From Myxococcales bacterium (GTDB lineage: Bacteria; Myxococcota; Polyangia; Fen-1088): DNA of 6,770 nt. Positions 1 through 6,111 of this stretch are shown here, piece by piece. The translations under genes were made by a program, and so were the position numbers. The stretch's first letter is position 1. Every line of letters starts with the position of its first letter. The stretch is from the NCBI GenBank assembly GCA_003157315.1, contig PMJE01000576.1, forward strand, positions 6,400-13,169, read 5' to 3'. The notes under the pieces are model-generated. The model searched no databases and was not told where the DNA came from. It saw only the letters and a list, made by a program, of their open reading frames with translations.

Positions 1-22
1 ATATTCTCTGACGAGCCCTAAG

Positions 23-1075
23 CTACCGCCGGCGCCGCCGGCAGACCAAGCCGGCGAGGACGAGGCCGAACAGGGTCAGAAGAAAGTGGTTGCGGGACTT
101 GGACGTGGTTTTCGTCACGGAGCAAAGGGAATCGGAAGTAGACGGGACGTACTCGGTCGCGCGGTAGTCGCTCGGGCTGGCCAGCGTCAGGCCCACATCC
201 TCCGTCGATCCCGAGGAGAAGGTCAGGGTCAACCGGGTCAGGCGATCACCGGCCTCGGCCAGGCCCGCCAACGAGGAAACGTCGCTGGCCCGAATGGCGC
301 CCGAGTAGCCTAGCACTTGGTTGCTGTTGGCCGTGTCTGAGAAGACCAGTTGCGCATCGCCGTGCGTGACCCCAAAGATTCGCCAAGCGAACCGATACGA
401 GGTGGAACTCCCCATGGTGGCGCCCGCGGTCGCCATGCGCGAAGGGACAACCGGCGTCGCGGTGGCAAAGGAAAAGGCGACCGGGCCCAAGGCGGTGCAC
501 AGTGTTCCGCCGTCGGGCGCGACCCCTTGGCTGATCCTGAATGCCAGGAAGTACCAGCCTTTCTGCACGTAGTACGAGAACACGCTGGAAGCCGTGGTGG
601 AATAGGGATAGCCATTGGCGGTCAGCCAATCCGTGAACGAGGACTCGGTATCGGCCTTGAGCTGGACCCAATCGAGAAATCCGACGTTTCCGCTGGCGAC
701 AACGCTGGCGCCGTTGTTGGCAGCGCTGCCACCTACCGCCGCGCTCGAAGAGCCGCACCCGAAGCCGCTGGAAGAGCTCTCCTCGACTTTGGTGGGCTCC
801 GATAGGGCAATGGCCGTGGTGAAGGCCTGCTGATCTGACAATGCCGGGTTCTGCGTCAGCATGGATGGGACGGGCAGGATCAAACCGAAATTGCTGGCCG
901 TGCCACAGAAGGTGGGCTGGAACACGTAGGTCTCCACGCCGTCCTTGTAGACCACGATGATGTCCTGTTGCGGACTGACTGCGATGCCTGTGCCGAAACC
1001 ACCGCCGCAGGGAAAGGCTGAGCGGGCGGCAAGTAGACCCGCGAATCCAGCAACCAGCGCGAGATAGCTTTTCAT
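23..1075 (-). CDS. Secreted DUF2330-like protein with C-terminal membrane anchor and Arg tail
   Basis: The protein has 350 residues and unknown biochemical function. A signal peptide (about 1-20, MKSYLALV onwards, ending ARSA) is followed by CGGGFG at 23-28. The segment from about 36 to 95, with DGVETYVFQPTFCG (45-58) and FGLILPVPSML (63-73), resembles the DUF2330 family, where a cysteine-glycine start and a hydrophobic stretch ending in PVP are typical. A Ser/Gly/Ala-rich stretch (100-130) looks like a linker or insert. The rest (135-305) is predicted mostly beta-rich. The C-terminus has a basic, Ser/Thr-rich spacer, a hydrophobic helix (331-344), Cys345 and five arginines. This is the layout of sorting tails such as MYXO-CTERM, but without the expected Cys-Gly motif before the helix. 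Six cysteines fit an extracytoplasmic location. The start codon overlaps the upstream stop (ATGA), so the two proteins are made together. The family assignment is from motif recognition only. Confidence 0.75.
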   Translation of the reverse strand: MKSYLALVAGFAGLLAARSAFPCGGGFGTGIAVSPQQDIIVVYKDGVETYVFQPTFCGTASNFGLILPVPSMLTQNPALSDQQAFTTAIALSEPTKVEESSSSGFGCGSSSAAVGGSAANNGASVVASGNVGFLDWVQLKADTESSFTDWLTANGYPYSTTASSVFSYYVQKGWYFLAFRISQGVAPDGGTLCTALGPVAFSFATATPVVPSRMATAGATMGSSTSYRFAWRIFGVTHGDAQLVFSDTANSNQVLGYSGAIRASDVSSLAGLAEAGDRLTRLTLTFSSGSTEDVGLTLASPSDYRATEYVPSTSDSLCSVTKTTSKSRNHFLLTLFGLVLAGLVCRRRRR

Positions 1076-2049
1076 GGCCGGACCTCCCCATAGACGCAGC
1101 GGAAGCCAACGTTGGGCGCCCACAGGTCGGGCAATTCGGCCTTGCGACAGGTGGTGCGCAGCGAGTTTTCCCCGCTCACCCAGCAACCGCCGCGCATGAC
1201 CTTCAAAGTGCCGCTGGCGGGGCCCACCGGATCCCGGCCAGGGCTGTGGGCGTAGTAGCTCGCTTCGTACCAGTCCGCGGTCCATTCCCAGACGTTGCCG
1301 GCCATGTCGAACGCGCCATACGGGCTTTGCCCTGCCACGCGGCGGCCCACGCGATCCGTGTCGCCCACACAACCGGCGAAATTGGCCTTCGCGCAGTCAG
1401 GCGGGCTGTCGCCCCACGGGTAGGTGCGCGGGGCATCGCTTCCGGCCGCGGCGCGCTCCCACTCCGCCTCGCTGGGCAGACGGCCACCGGCAAAGGCGCA
1501 GAACTGGACCGCCTGTTTCCAGGAGACATGAATCACGGGATAGTCCGCGAAGCGAGGGTCGTCGAAGTAGTGCCCACGCGCGTTCGAGCTGGCCAGCGAG
1601 GGCGGAGCGCAGGTGCCCGCGCTCACACATGCCTGGTAGCGAGCGTTGGTGACCTCGTAACGATCCATGACGAACGCTGAGCCTGCCACGCGGTGAACCG
1701 GCTTCTCATCGGCCGCACCGGTTTCGCTTCCCATCAGGAAGGATCCCGCCGGCACGTGCACGGGGCTTGGATCGAGAGCCGGGGCTGGGCAGTCGGCGAC
1801 ATCGTCGACCAAACCGTTGCAGTCGTCATCCTTGAAATTGCAGGTCTCGACCGCGCCAGGGTGGATGGCCGGATCGCGATCGTTGCAGTCGGGCCCGGCG
1901 GCGCAGCCGATGCCATACCCGTCGCCATCTTGATCGGTGCAAACCGATTCGCCCCTGCCTGCCAGGGAATTCGCCTTGCTGCCCGAACGCGCGAGCAGCG
2001 CGAAGCCGGCGACACCCAGCAAGACCAGCACAACGGACTTGTTTTTCAT
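1072..2049 (-). CDS. Exported protein with MopE-like metal-binding segment and FGE-sulfatase (SUMF1/EgtB/PvdO-like) domain
   Basis: The protein has 325 residues. An N-terminal hydrophobic segment (about 5-20) after a short basic start looks like a Sec signal peptide. There is no lipobox. Residues 37-87 form a MopE-type metal-binding unit: DQDGDGYG at 39-46 resembles a calcium-binding loop, followed by DCNDRDPAIHPGAVETCN and DDDCNGLVDD. From about 95 to 320 comes the FGE-sulfatase fold: PAGSFLMGS (100-108), DRYEVTNARY (129-138), PVIHVSWKQAVQFC (171-184), GGRLPSEAEWERAA (188-201), YPWGD (210-214), DMAGNVWEWTADWY (248-261), VMRGGCW (284-290) and the terminal APNVGFRCV (311-319). The two active-site cysteines of true formylglycine-generating enzymes (RGGS-x-x-C-x4-C) are replaced by Ser292 and Leu297, so that chemistry is unlikely. 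The fold may bind a ligand, or the protein may have another activity. Thirteen cysteines suggest disulfides outside the cytoplasm. It overlaps the next gene by four bases and has its own sigma-54 promoter upstream. Confidence 0.88.
   Translation of the reverse strand: MKNKSVVLVLLGVAGFALLARSGSKANSLAGRGESVCTDQDGDGYGIGCAAGPDCNDRDPAIHPGAVETCNFKDDDCNGLVDDVADCPAPALDPSPVHVPAGSFLMGSETGAADEKPVHRVAGSAFVMDRYEVTNARYQACVSAGTCAPPSLASSNARGHYFDDPRFADYPVIHVSWKQAVQFCAFAGGRLPSEAEWERAAAGSDAPRTYPWGDSPPDCAKANFAGCVGDTDRVGRRVAGQSPYGAFDMAGNVWEWTADWYEASYYAHSPGRDPVGPASGTLKVMRGGCWVSGENSLRTTCRKAELPDLWAPNVGFRCVYGEVRP
1083..1089 (-). promoter_or_regulatory. Ribosome binding site of the DUF2330-like gene
   Basis: GGGGAGG on the minus strand lies seven bases before the ATG at 1075, within the end of the upstream gene. 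This strong site, together with the signal peptide that starts at this ATG, rules out the much longer in-frame extension that runs upstream to 1372. Confidence 0.8.
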
Positions 2050-2057
2050 GGTCCACT

Positions 2058-2065
2058 ACCTCTCT
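2058..2065 (-). promoter_or_regulatory. Ribosome binding site of the MopE/FGE-like gene
   Basis: AGAGAGGT on the minus strand ends eight bases before the ATG at 2049. It fixes that start, which is also the codon that begins a proper signal peptide. Confidence 0.65.
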
Positions 2066-2121
2066 GAAGGGATTTTGCCAGGGAAAGCGTGTGAGTGAAA
2101 CGAAGACTCGCCATTTCCTGC

Positions 2122-2137
2122 AGCAACACGCGTGCCA
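2122..2137 (-). promoter_or_regulatory. Sigma-54 (RpoN) -24/-12 promoter for the FGE-like/DUF2330 operon
   Basis: The minus strand reads TGGCACGCGTGTTGCT. This matches the established sigma-54 consensus TGGCACG-N4-TTGCW at every fixed position, with the essential GG and GC separated by exactly ten bases. The predicted start of transcription is near 2111, which would leave a leader of about 61 bases before the ATG at 2049. It sits in non-coding DNA and points at the downstream gene. Sigma-54 promoters need an AAA+ enhancer-binding protein, so the two downstream genes are probably switched on by a specific signal rather than expressed constitutively. Confidence 0.75.
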
Positions 2138-2238
2138 TACCGAAACCTCACGGAATCACTCGCCTTGTCTGCCCACCACACGACATGGGCACGACGCCGC
2201 TGTCATGGTCAACGAGACACTAGCGATAGATGGCCGAG

Positions 2239-2258
2239 CCTCCCCTGGCGCTAGGAGG
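2239..2258 (-). repeat. Short inverted repeat (possible stem-loop)
   Basis: On the minus strand CCTCCT at 2258..2253 can pair with GGGAGG at 2244..2239, giving six pairs with one G-U around an eight-base loop. There is no T-run after it. It directly adjoins the ACAAG/CTTGT repeat, so this part of the gap is enriched in small inverted repeats. Function unknown. Confidence 0.2.
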
Positions 2259-2259
2259 A

Positions 2260-2279
2260 ACAAGCCCACCTTCCCTTGT
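2260..2279. repeat. Inverted repeat ACAAG-N10-CTTGT, candidate activator site
   Basis: The five-base arms match perfectly around a ten-base spacer. The centre lies about 160 bases upstream of the start site predicted from the sigma-54 promoter, within the range where enhancer-binding proteins that act on sigma-54 usually bind. Arms this short arise by chance often, so the regulatory reading is a guess from position. Confidence 0.2.
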
Positions 2280-2298
2280 GCTCTGAATATGTCATTGG

Positions 2299-2324
2299 CA
2301 CCGCCCTCGCATTCATAGGCAGTG
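2299..2324 (-). terminator. Weak stem-loop downstream of murG, possible transcript end
   Basis: On the minus strand CACTGCC can pair with GGCGGTG across a 12-base loop, giving seven pairs including one G-U. It starts about 38 bases after the murG stop. No T-run follows, so it is not a standard rho-independent terminator. It may stabilise the mRNA 3' end or may be chance. Confidence 0.2.
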
Positions 2325-2361
2325 ATGACGCATTTCCAGTCTTCTTGTCGCACGTTCTGTA

Positions 2362-3447
2362 CTAGCCCGTCAGTCTCTCTAGCCTGTCGACTATTTCCGC
2401 TGCCGCCTTTGGGCGCGCCAGGCTGTGCATTGCCGCGGCCATCGCTTGGCGGCGGCCAGAATCGGCGAGCAGATCGCCTAACAATTGCGCCAGCTCCGTG
2501 CCAGTGGAAGCGCGTTGATTGAGCACGATGGCTGCGCCCGCTGCGGCAAAGCGGGCGGCGTTCTTGCTTTGGTGGTCGTCGGCTGCAGTGGGCAGAGGAA
2601 TCAGAATGGCGGGCCGGCCGGCAATGGCCAGCTCGGCCAGGGTCAGGGCACCGGCACGCGCAATGACCAGGCTGGCTCGACGATATTCGGTCGCCATGTC
2701 GTCAATGAAGGGTCGCACCTCGACTCGGTCGGCAGCACCCATGGCTCGATAGCGTTCGCTGCAACGGTCTTTGTCGCTGGGCCCGGTCTGGTGGACCAGA
2801 ACGGGCAACGATCCGCTTTTTGCCAGCACCTCGACGGCAGCTAGCACCAAATCATTGACCGCGCGAGCGCCCTGGCTGCCACCCACCACCAGAATGCGTG
2901 GCGATGCGCTCTGCTCACCGGCGTCAGCCACGGCGGTCAGGGTTGCCACCAGCTTGCTGCGCACGGGATTGCCGATGGTCTCGGTCTTGCGCCCCGGAAA
3001 GAATCGTCGGGCTTCGTCAAAGGCGATCATCACAACCCGAACCAGCCGCGCAAGAATCCGATTGGTGATGCCGGGGACGCTGTTTTGTTCCTGGATCGCT
3101 GTCGGGTATCGCCAGAGCGCCGCCACCAGTACCATGGGTCCCGAAGCATAGCCGCCCACGCCCAAAACGACGTCAGGACGAAAGCGCCGCAGAATAGCCA
3201 ACGAGCGAAAGAACGCCTTGGGCAAACGAAACAGGCCGCGCAAGGTCGCGACCATTCCCATTCGCTTGAGGCCACTCACTTCCAGCAGTTCCAGCGCATA
3301 CCCGGCGGCAGGTACGGTGCGCGCTTCCAATCCGCGCGAGGTTCCCACGAACAAGACTTGGCCGCCGCGCCGGACGACCTCTTCCGCAACCGCGATACCG
3401 GGAAAGAGGTGCCCACCGGTCCCGCCGCCAGCAATCAGCAGGCGCAT
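2362..3447 (-). CDS. murG: MurG, UDP-GlcNAc:lipid I N-acetylglucosaminyltransferase
   Basis: MurG is a peripheral membrane GT-B glycosyltransferase (family GT28). It adds GlcNAc from UDP-GlcNAc to lipid I to make lipid II on the cytoplasmic face of the inner membrane. The 361-residue product has the N-terminal glycine-rich loop GGGTGGHLFPG at 7-17 (His13 is the conserved histidine), GVGGYASGP at 96-104, and QEQN at 119-122 where many homologues have HEQN. The start of the C-terminal domain, GGSQGA, is at 189-194. The UDP-GlcNAc-binding segment ARAGALTLAE is at 263-272, followed by PLPTAADDHQSKNA at 284-297. The ATG at 3447 lies one base past the ftsW stop. The nearest Shine-Dalgarno-like stretch (GAGG) is about 12 bases upstream and weak, so translation probably depends on coupling to ftsW. 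It is the last dcw gene here; murC, the usual next gene, does not follow. Confidence 0.97.
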   Translation of the reverse strand: MRLLIAGGGTGGHLFPGIAVAEEVVRRGGQVLFVGTSRGLEARTVPAAGYALELLEVSGLKRMGMVATLRGLFRLPKAFFRSLAILRRFRPDVVLGVGGYASGPMVLVAALWRYPTAIQEQNSVPGITNRILARLVRVVMIAFDEARRFFPGRKTETIGNPVRSKLVATLTAVADAGEQSASPRILVVGGSQGARAVNDLVLAAVEVLAKSGSLPVLVHQTGPSDKDRCSERYRAMGAADRVEVRPFIDDMATEYRRASLVIARAGALTLAELAIAGRPAILIPLPTAADDHQSKNAARFAAAGAAIVLNQRASTGTELAQLLGDLLADSGRRQAMAAAMHSLARPKAAAEIVDRLERLTG

Positions 3448-3448
3448 T

Positions 3449-4714
3449 TCACGACTTGGCCTCGACCACCACCTGCACGTTCGCGCCGTCGCTGCGGCGG
3501 TTCTTGCACACGCGCCCGCGGCTCCAGCGCAATGACTGCCAGAACGACATGGGCACGGGCTCGGGGTTGCGCGCTGAAATGTTGGCCAGCACGCCCGCCA
3601 TGAACAGACTCATGACCAAGGCCGTGCCGCCATAGCTGACAAAGGGCAGCGGCAATCCCTTGGTGGGCAGAAGGCCCAACACCACGCACATGTTGACCAG
3701 GGCCTGCAGTCCGAAAAGCAGGGTCACACCAAATGCCAGATAGCAACCAAGGGCGTCGCGTGCTCGCGCGGCCGCGCGCAGGCCGCGCCACACCAGTACG
3801 GTGAACCCCAGCAAGACCGCCAGCACGCCGAGCAGGCCCAACTCCTCGCCAATAATGGCCAGAATGAAGTCGGTGTGGGCTTCGGGCAGGAAGAAGAGTT
3901 TCTGGTGGCCTTGGCCCAGCCCCTGGCCAAACACGCCTCCCGAGCCAACGCTGATCAGCGATTCGTACAGTTGGTAGCCCGAGTTGCGGCGAAACTGCCA
4001 GGGATAGAGAAAAGCCAGAAAGCGCCGCATGCGCCAGGGCTCGCCGGCAATGAACACTTTCCAGCCGATGGGCGCAGCCACCAGCACCGAAAGCAGAATG
4101 TAGCTGGTGCGCGTGCCGGCAACGAACAGCAGGCCGAGAGCGGTGACCCCCATGATGACCGCGGTGCCGAGGTCAGGCTGCTTGAGCAGCAGCACCAGGA
4201 AGATTCCTGTGATCACCAGGGGCGGCAAGAACCCCATGCGGAAGTCCTTGACCTTCTCCGCCTTGCGCGCGAGCAGCACGGCCAGGTAGAGCGCCAGGGC
4301 AAACTTGGCCAATTCCGAAGGTTGGAACGACAGGGCGCCCCAGCGAAACCAGCGCACAGCCCCGTTGATCGCCGGTCCCACCTTCAACACCGCGGCCAGC
4401 ATGGCCATCGACAAGAACAGCAGGGGATAGGCCAGGCGGCGGTAGAGCGAATAGTCGAACCGCATGCCGATAGCGAAGGCAAGCAGGCCGGCTGCACCGT
4501 AGACCGCTTCGCGCTTGAGGAAGTAGGTCCAGTCGCCATAGGTCTTGGCCGCGAAGGCCGCGCCTGCGGAAAACACCATCACCACCCCAAACCCGGTCAA
4601 GCCAAGTATCATCGCGACCAGCAAACGATCCGGTCCTTGCGGCAGAGGCCCACCGCGCGCAGGAGTCGTTCGCTTGGGCTCGGCCCATCTGGTCATGCGT
4701 TCACGCAGACTCAT
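3449..4714 (-). CDS. ftsW: FtsW, SEDS-family septal peptidoglycan glycosyltransferase
   Basis: FtsW is the polytopic SEDS glycosyltransferase that polymerises lipid II at the division septum together with its class B PBP partner (FtsI). The protein has 421 residues, a normal length. A basic cytoplasmic N-terminus (1-30) is followed by about ten hydrophobic segments, roughly 30-52, 70-84, 94-111, 134-149, 162-178, 183-199, 204-222, 283-308, 322-349 and 362-380. SEDS signatures are intact: NGAVRWFRWGALSFQPSELAK at 117-137, KQPDLGTA at 178-185, and PEAHTDFILAIIGEELG at 277-293, whose Asp282 aligns with the putative catalytic Asp297 of E. coli FtsW. GLLPTKGLPLPFVSYGG is at 347-363. Its place between murD and murG in the dcw cluster favours FtsW over the paralogue RodA. 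The ATG at 4714 overlaps the murD stop (ATGA) and has GGAGGG (4721..4726) six bases upstream. The last 30 residues form a basic, polar cytoplasmic tail that is poorly conserved in the family. Confidence 0.96.
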   Translation of the reverse strand: MSLRERMTRWAEPKRTTPARGGPLPQGPDRLLVAMILGLTGFGVVMVFSAGAAFAAKTYGDWTYFLKREAVYGAAGLLAFAIGMRFDYSLYRRLAYPLLFLSMAMLAAVLKVGPAINGAVRWFRWGALSFQPSELAKFALALYLAVLLARKAEKVKDFRMGFLPPLVITGIFLVLLLKQPDLGTAVIMGVTALGLLFVAGTRTSYILLSVLVAAPIGWKVFIAGEPWRMRRFLAFLYPWQFRRNSGYQLYESLISVGSGGVFGQGLGQGHQKLFFLPEAHTDFILAIIGEELGLLGVLAVLLGFTVLVWRGLRAAARARDALGCYLAFGVTLLFGLQALVNMCVVLGLLPTKGLPLPFVSYGGTALVMSLFMAGVLANISARNPEPVPMSFWQSLRWSRGRVCKNRRSDGANVQVVVEAKS

Positions 4715-6111
4715 GCGGATCCCTCCGGCAGCACACCACGCTTTTGGGCGATGAGACTATTGACCGCGGCCCGGAATACCTCGGCGCGATGTTCGTAGTT
4801 GCGAAACATGTCGAAGCTTGAGCAGGCCGGTGAGAGCAGCACGGCATCTCCGCTGCGGGCCATGGTCGCCGCCTGCGCCACGGCTTCTTCCATGCTGCCC
4901 GCGATCTCCACCGGTAACACCGGCGCCAGGGCTTCGCGCAGCTTGGGCGCGGCCTCGCCGATCAGCACCGCGCCGCGACCGGATTGCTTCATGACTTGGG
5001 CCAGCGGCTCATACGAGCCGCCCTTGTCGCGGCCGCCAGCAATCAGGACCACCGGGTGTGGGAAGCGATCGAGCGCCGCCACCACCGCGCCCACGTTGGT
5101 GCCCTTGGAATCGTCGTAGAACAGAACCCCGTCCAGTTCGCCCACCAGCTCCATTCGATGCGCCAGGGGTCGGAAGGCCAGCAGGGCATGCCGAGCCTCG
5201 GCGGGCAGGGCCCCGGCCAGGCGCCCTGCCACCAGCGCGGCCAAGGCGTTTTCTAGGTTGTGCCGGCCGACCAAGCCCAAAAGGTGGGCGGGATAGTATT
5301 CGATGGGTCCTCCAGCGAGACGCACACACAAAGCATCGCTTTCGATCCAGCCCCCGGCGATCAGCGCGCGCCGGGTCGAGATCAACACGCACTGGCTGCG
5401 AATCCCCTTGGCTGCCGCTTCGACCAAGGGATCATCGATGTTGATGACCGCGAAGTCCGCCGGGGTTTGCGCGGCAAAGATGCGCGCCTTGGTTGCCGCG
5501 TAGGCCTCTAGGGTGCCGTGGCGATCCAGGTGGTCAGGCGAAATGTTGAGCAGGACCGCCACCTGGGGGCGGAATGACTCGACGGTTTCGAGCTGAAAAC
5601 TCGATACCTCGAGCACGCACACACCGCCCGAATCGCCGGCGGGCGTGCCCACCGCCTCAGCCAAAGGCACGCCCAGATTGCCGCCCACGAAGGTGGGCCG
5701 GCCGTTGGCCGAGAGAATGGCGCCACACAAGGTCGTGGTGGTCGACTTGCCATTGGTTCCCGTGATGGCGACGATGGGCGCGTCCACGAACCATGATGCC
5801 AGCTCCAGCTCGCCAGTGACTGTGATGCCTCGCTTGCGCGCGGCTTCCACTTCAGGCAAGGACGGCACCCCGGGCGACAATACGACGATGTCGGCGCCCA
5901 AAAAGGTTTCCGCGCGATGCCCGCCCACTTCCTGCTTGGCGGCGGCCGGCAACTGCGCCAGGGCTGTGGCTAGTGACTCGGCCGGCTGCGAGTCGGTGAC
6001 GGTGACCTGGGCGCCACGGGCGGCGCACAGTCGGGCTGCCGCAATACCCGAGCGTCCCAGTCCCACGATGAGGACTTTCTTGCCAAACAGGGCGCGCTGG
6101 TAGAGCTGCAT
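4711..6111 (-). CDS. murD: MurD, UDP-N-acetylmuramoyl-L-alanine--D-glutamate ligase
   Basis: This cytoplasmic ATP-dependent Mur ligase adds D-glutamate to UDP-MurNAc-L-alanine. In 466-residue numbering from the ATG at 6111, an N-terminal Rossmann-like UDP-binding domain carries VLIVGLGRSG at about 13-22. The ATP-binding P-loop GTNGKSTTTTL is at about 118-128. LEVSSFQLE is at about 167-175, and NISPDHLDRHG at 189-199 is followed by YAATKARIF, whose Lys208 aligns with the carbamylated lysine of the family. HRME (318-321), DDSKGTN (333-339) and the C-terminal SPACSSFDMFRNYEHRAEVF (427-446) complete the set. The length is normal. I chose the ATG at 6111 over an in-frame TTG at 6114 because it forms a TGATG junction with the mraY stop and has a GAAGG ribosome site seven bases upstream. 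The 3' end overlaps ftsW by four bases (ATGA). No damaged motif is visible. Confidence 0.97.
   Translation of the reverse strand: MQLYQRALFGKKVLIVGLGRSGIAAARLCAARGAQVTVTDSQPAESLATALAQLPAAAKQEVGGHRAETFLGADIVVLSPGVPSLPEVEAARKRGITVTGELELASWFVDAPIVAITGTNGKSTTTTLCGAILSANGRPTFVGGNLGVPLAEAVGTPAGDSGGVCVLEVSSFQLETVESFRPQVAVLLNISPDHLDRHGTLEAYAATKARIFAAQTPADFAVINIDDPLVEAAAKGIRSQCVLISTRRALIAGGWIESDALCVRLAGGPIEYYPAHLLGLVGRHNLENALAALVAGRLAGALPAEARHALLAFRPLAHRMELVGELDGVLFYDDSKGTNVGAVVAALDRFPHPVVLIAGGRDKGGSYEPLAQVMKQSGRGAVLIGEAAPKLREALAPVLPVEIAGSMEEAVAQAATMARSGDAVLLSPACSSFDMFRNYEHRAEVFRAAVNSLIAQKRGVLPEGSA

Larger units (their letters stand above)
2050..2361. other. Non-coding gap between the dcw operon and the secreted-protein operon
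   Basis: These 312 bases hold no gene I can support. GC is visibly lower than in the flanking genes. Minus-strand contents, in order of transcription, are a possible weak stem-loop (2299..2324), an inverted repeat ACAAG-N10-CTTGT (2260..2279), a second possible stem-loop (2239..2258), and a consensus sigma-54 promoter (2122..2137). A leader of about 60 bases then ends in the ribosome site of the next gene. No stem followed by a T-run is present, so dcw transcription either ends by a rho-dependent route, ends at an element I cannot recognise, or reads through. Confidence 0.7.

Noticed and set aside
1006..1020. Lipoprotein signal in the DUF2330-like protein (cysteine after the signal peptide)
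   Set aside because: The residues before Cys23 are AFP, which does not fit the lipobox pattern L-[AS]-[GA]-C. Ordinary signal peptidase cleavage after ARSA is more likely.
1076..1372. In-frame upstream extension of the DUF2330-like reading frame (99 extra residues)
   Set aside because: It lies entirely inside the FGE-like gene in another frame, is Arg-rich as expected of a GC-rich shadow, and would bury the signal peptide. The ATG at 1075 has a strong ribosome site and starts a proper signal sequence.
1072..2049. True formylglycine-generating enzyme (sulfatase activator)
   Set aside because: The fold is present, but the two catalytic cysteine positions are Ser292 and Leu297, and no sulfatase gene is nearby.
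2184..2212. Sigma-70-type promoter with TTGACC as -35
   Set aside because: The best -10 at the right distance (CCCATG or CCATGT) is a poor match, while a perfect sigma-54 element lies closer to the gene.
2156..2353. 65-residue open frame on the minus strand in the gap after murG, starting with GTG
   Set aside because: It has no ribosome site, its third codon positions lack the strong GC preference of the real genes, and the protein resembles nothing I recognise. Most likely chance.
3875..4798. 307-residue open frame on the plus strand opposite ftsW and the end of murD
   Set aside because: It is antisense to an intact ftsW, rich in Gln, Arg, His and Gly, and has no recognisable motif. Long antisense frames are normal in GC-rich genes.
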